Origin: Branchiostoma floridae
Lineage: Eukaryota; Chordata; Leptocardii; Amphioxiformes; Branchiostomatidae
DNA length: 64,000 nt
Assembly (NCBI RefSeq): GCF_000003815.2
Contig: NC_049982.1
Location: 12,358,043-12,422,042, forward strand
Direction of reading: 5' to 3'
The notes below the pieces were generated by a model. It saw only the letters and a program-made list of their open reading frames with translations. It was not told the DNA's origin and ran no database searches. The translations under genes were made by a program, and so were the position numbers. Within the stretch, counting starts at the first letter, position 1; each line of letters begins with the position of its first letter. Shown here one piece after another: positions 59,991 to 64,000 of this stretch.

Positions 59991-60539
59991 CTAAATGCCT
60001 CATTATCCCTATAATGACCAAAATTGTTTATTGACCAGTTAGTAGAAAAACGGAACTGCTGTCATTGAATATCTGAAAAACAGTTTAAAGTGTCAACAGT
60101 TCATAGGGGTCGTAAAGCCATTTACTGGGAGATGGAGTCTTTGTGAGCCCTGAGTCTGTAGTTGTCAAAGGGTTACATTGCACTGCTACAAATTTCTGTT
60201 TCAGAAGCTTTGTATTATTTTCTCTGTGTCTTCTATTATTTCTTGGCAGTATTGCCCAGTCAATGCATCTTTCCAAACAAAATGAAGAACTATGATATAT
60301 GATAAACAATTTAAGAACATGAACAGGAGGAGGGAAAATTTCCTATACTAAGAATTATTTGTTGAAGTCTAAATAAGCAGAAATTGAGAAATAATAATAA
60401 TAATTACAAAAAGGATACACATGATACATAGCAAGTGATAATGATACAATTAGTGTATTCTACAAAATGTACATGGTATTCAACCATTGTCCATTGTTAC
60501 AGCCAGTGGTTCAAGTTAAAGAAGTACTACATGTACCAG

Positions 60540-60800
60540 CACAATGTAGCTACTCTGCCCCTCTCCTTCCTGCCCACATGATGTAATCAGCAACCCCTGA
60601 CCAGCAGCGTTGCCATGATGTCACATCGATAACCTTACCTTTGTATGTGCTGATTGGACCTGTAAGTTGCTGATATGATAAACATGCATTAATTAGCTTC
60701 CCCTTCTATGATATCTTAATGTAAATATGCAATAAAGGTAATGAAAAAGCCATAAAACCTGGCCCCTGACTTTGCCGGTTTCTTCTACGCACTTCTAGTT
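60540..60800. promoter_or_regulatory. candidate regulatory block
   Basis: Contains GATGTAATCAGC, GTTGCCATGATGTCAC, a CATTAATTAGC homeodomain core and AAAGCCATAAAACC. Repeat-poor; composition differs from the AT-rich flanks. Motif inference only. Confidence 0.2.
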
Positions 60801-61199
60801 TAGTAATATCCAGTATCAAATGCACTTGTTAAGAAATTGTGCCACAAAAATTATCTTAGAGCGCCATATGAACCTGCCTTTCAAACTCGCCAATCGCTTC
60901 AGATTAAATACATACATTCAAACATTTTTTAATCCTTGCACAGCTTCAGATAAGAAACTTACAACAAAGTATTTTCAAAGCTCCATTCAGGGACATTTAT
61001 ACTGCATGTTGTAAGCTGTTGGATCATATGCTGATTCCATGGAAATTACAGAACATTTTTGGCACAGATTTTTTTGTGAGGTTACAAATGCATTATCGCA
61101 AAATTTTGAATGGGAACAGCAACTATTCCAAAAGGCCAGTAATGTATTGTTATTATAGTCACTGTGACTCAGTCAGCCAAGAGAAAGCCAGCATCATGC

Positions 61200-61440
61200 C
61201 TCTAATCAGATCTAACTTTTCATAGCCAATCGAGGAAGAGGGTTAAAGAACAGAGCTCTCGACCATTCCCATGTCATTTCCTTCCATTATCTCTCGCCTC
61301 AGGCATTCCTGCTTTCGGAATCACCTGCCTGGAAAAGATATGGTGTTATCGTCTGGAAAACAAATTAAGATGGAAAATAGAGCCTAATGGCTTTGGGATG
61401 TCTTTCTTTGGCACATTATGACCCAGACTGAGGAGCTTAA
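61200..61440. promoter_or_regulatory. candidate regulatory block
   Basis: Repeat-poor stretch with ACCATTCCCATG and GGCATTCCTGC (TEAD-like CATTCC words) and ATAGCCAATCGAGG (CCAAT-type). No coding frame. Confidence 0.2.
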
Positions 61441-61737
61441 ATACTTACCAAAAGGAAATAGGGAGCTGGAATAAAGATGTATTGATAACGAAGTAGCTTT
61501 CCCTTTGAGAGGCACCATTTTAAAAGTAATTTGTATGCAGCATGAATAAATTGTAGAATTGAAAAACCCAATGTGCTAAGGAATGCACATCTTGTATTGC
61601 CTAGGATTTTGCTCGTAAATGACTTACCATTATGTGAGATGATATGCATAAAAGATAGTTTTTGAGTGATTTGTCAATTATGACTACACAATTGACCAAA
61701 AACAAGGAATAACAAATTGAATTTTTTTGTTACACAG

Positions 61738-61802
61738 CATTATTGAATCAACAATTTGATTTGAAACATAAAGTTTGAAACCAAATTGTTGATTCAATAG
61801 TG
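61738..61802. repeat. 65-nt hairpin with 18-bp perfect stem
   Basis: TATTGAATCAACAATTTG (61741-61758) pairs perfectly with CAAATTGTTGATTCAATA (61782-61799) around a 23-base loop; the stem extends to 20 of 21. Size and stem length resemble a pre-miRNA or a tiny palindromic element. The stem is AT-rich and nearly perfect, which also fits a MITE or siRNA-type hairpin. Confidence 0.8.
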
Positions 61803-63049
61803 CTTATCCATCACCTTTTCATTTAATGTTGACAGTAAATTCATCACAGGTTGAAAAATGTTGTCACAAGGAAAGAGGACTTGTGAGAACTGGTGTAAAA
61901 AATTACAAACTTGTGTAGCACATTTCCTGTGCAGAGGATATCCTAACATTTGTAATTTAATCAACTTTGATACTGACATGGATCAGACATTAGTAATTTT
62001 GTTACACCACTCTTCAAAATTGATCGTCAAGCGCAAGTTTTCAAAAGCTGGGATAGCACCCCGCACCGCCTGCAGTTTCCCAACGTTAACGGCACTTAAG
62101 ACCTCCTCTTTAACACTGATAGCCTAGATTGAAAATTGTGAGCTAAAATGATGATGACATGTTGCCGCTCAGGTTGTCAGCTTCATCATCAGGTAATTTG
62201 AAAAGCCATGTTGATTGATTGATTGACGGATTGGAACAATTATAAAGCTCAAAACTACTGGATATAATTTATAATACTGTGCTACTGCTAAAATTAAAGG
62301 GGTTGATTTAAATCAGAGTCAATATTATTACTTACTTTTGATGGCCTATCTATATGGAAAAGGTGCACAAACACAATTTATCAAGCATTTAGTGTGTGGA
62401 GGTGCCCGTAAATTCTAAGTTAACAAACATTATTGGTACATTTGGAGATTAATATGGGTACTAAGGTAGTACATTAAAAGTTGTGTCTAACCTTTGTAGG
62501 CAAACATAATTTAGAAAAAGTCTGACACTCCAAGATAACATGTCTGTGTAGATATTCTGTCAAACACACCACTGACACATTCAAATACAAACCTGAACTC
62601 TTTGTCGGTAGATTTTTCTAGACAAGGGAAGGACTGTGTTGGGGCACGGGCAACTGCACAAGGAATGAATATATGCCGAAAGAATCATAATGAAAAGAGC
62701 AACTGTTGTAAAACCTATTAGCAATATGCTGATACAGATAAACTTTTTGTAACCATTTTAATGTTTTGTGCCTGTTGCTCAATCAATTACATGTAACTTG
62801 GAGGTATTGTAAAAAAATAAGAAAAGCCTTAAGGTTTAGACAAGCAGTGTTAAGTAAACATGTTACCACTTTTATCAAGGAAATGATTTTTGCAAAACAG
62901 GAAATAAGTTGAAATTTCGCATAACATTCCACATATACTTTTGTGTGCTTGGTACCTCTTGATCTAGATGAAACATGACCAGGTACATTTGTTTGTTCAA
63001 CTATATACATGTACACAGTGATGAATTGTAGTAATATGGTTTGGTGATC
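61803..63049. other. non-genic DNA
   Basis: No gene recognised. A CpG-richer stretch at 62025-62110 (GATCGTCAAGCGCAAG, CACCCCGCACCGCCTGC, AACGTTAACGGC) and a GATT tract at 62211-62226 are the only notable features. Confidence 0.4.
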
Positions 63050-63380
63050 AGTCATAATAAGTGTTCATGTCCTTCTAACGCCTGCAATGGCCCAGCTGCT
63101 CTGAGTGGAGCCATGCCAGGCAATTACCTCTCAAATATTTACCTGTGCTATGGTGAGTCATCACAACCTGGCGATAAGCGGTCGCAAAAACTTCCACGGT
63201 TGTGCGGAAGTGGGTTTATTGTGTCGCTGGGAGTAGGAGGCATTTGTTTGGTGGAGATCTGGCAGGTTCGTTATCATTTGAGGGTTAATGAGGCTCATTA
63301 ATCTTCATTAGGCAGGGGCTGATGACGATAAGGGTCTTCTGTGCACCTGTGCTAGTGGGCGCTGATAAGGGGAGCTTTTA
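63050..63380. promoter_or_regulatory. candidate enhancer with palindromic homeodomain pair
   Basis: TTAATGA-GGC-TCATTAA is a perfect 7+3+7 palindrome (63285-63301) presenting two convergent TAAT cores, with a third CATTAGG just after. CpG-richer and repeat-poor, with GGCGATAAGCGGTCGC and TTGTGCGGAAG. No recognised coding. Confidence 0.3.
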
Positions 63381-63841
63381 GAACAACTCAATTGGCTGGA
63401 AGCCCATCAGAATGGAGTTGTGAAAGTTGTTAGGGGTGGGTAATGGGTTTGTTGGTTAGTTTTCAATCGGCTGCAAGTTATTCTGTCTAACTGTACATCG
63501 TCTTGAGGCAGGACCAGAGACATTATACAGAACAAACTCTTCAATTTACTAACACATGGCATCCAATTGAATATATAACAGCAAGAATTGCATAATCTTA
63601 ATGTTATGGTTCGTGCAAAAGTTGTTCAAGGATTTTCATTTCGTCACATCCAGCAACTGCTCAAACACCTGTCACCTACATACAGGAAGGACGGTTAAAC
63701 AGTCGTCAGGTGCGCAGCTGAACATTCCTGTGAAAGCAGGCTCCATATTTGACAACCGTTTACAGCGTATGCTTAGGGCTTGGCTCTGATGTGGAAGTCA
63801 GGTGATAGATTGGCATGTCAAACCCACTTGACATTCAGGTG
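63344..63841. promoter_or_regulatory. cluster of CAGGTG E-boxes
   Basis: CACCTG or CAGGTG at 63344-63349, 63666-63671, 63707-63712, 63799-63804 and 63836-63841, plus CAGCTG at 63715-63720. The 63666 site reads CACCTGTCACCT, a close double CACCT of the kind bound by ZEB/Snail zinc fingers. About 0.25 such hexamers would be expected by chance in 500 bases. Confidence 0.35.
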
Positions 63842-64000
63842 GGCAGGGCACTGTGGTTACTGAAACATTTTTACACCAACACTTCAACCTGCCATGAAGA
63901 TATACTGGGCACTAAGTCCAGGCCAAACGACCTGATAAGGGTTATTGAGAAAGGGCAATCCTGGGCAGCAGAAATACCCCAATAGTGCGACAACTCCATT

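Overview
This window looks like non-coding chromosomal DNA from a marine invertebrate. My best guess is a lancelet (Branchiostoma), but that is inference. It rests on recognising several repeat families and on strong over-representation of the palindrome TACATGTA, not on any diagnostic gene. The sequence is AT-rich and has a 100-N assembly gap at 3914-4013. Reading frames are short everywhere, with stops in all six frames, and there are no ribosome-binding sites or operons. I found no exon, rRNA, functional tRNA or host protein-coding gene that I can defend. The only recognisable protein homology is the C-terminal tail of a LINE reverse transcriptase on the minus strand at 36068-36442. The window is therefore probably intergenic or deep-intronic.

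Layout. 1-16.9 kb: unique AT-rich DNA with a hAT-like element that has an 8-bp target duplication (3318-3776), the longest copy of a GTGCAC-studded element family (8413-8912), a CpG-enriched palindrome-bearing block (9700-10030), an RFX X-box-like site (12361) and a decayed tRNA-derived SINE (15690-15960). 16.9-25.2 kb: a long inverted-repeat element ending in ACCGTATATTCTCG (16955-17578) and a ghost copy near 20.1 kb, a second GTGCAC-family element (19547-19901), a TA-flanked mariner-like MITE (23363-23544) and two copies of a hairpin-containing repeat. 25-42 kb: mostly unique DNA with two TAACGTTAG-type MITEs (32933 and 37459), a degenerate CACAA minisatellite and the LINE remnant.

42.6-46.5 kb is the most informative part. 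A roughly 90-bp repeat at 42621-42710 has a 93% identical partner that was split by two later insertions: a retroposon with a tRNA-like head and a TTTA-type tail, and an inverted-repeat element of about 0.88 kb. The split partner is bracketed by a 16-bp direct repeat. Both copies carry a CTCF-like motif. Close matches to the REST/NRSF (RE1) motif occur at 33622 and 45835, with weaker ones elsewhere.

47.2-64 kb: a CpG-rich block (47230-47560), a decayed tandem array of about 120-bp units (52350-53010), an interspersed repeat with a GAAA tract (53140-53582), and then about 10 kb with few repeats. That last stretch has many homeodomain-, Fox/Sox-, Pbx/Meis- and E-box-like words and several palindromes. 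It resembles a regulatory landscape of a developmental gene outside the window, but without alignments this is only a hypothesis.
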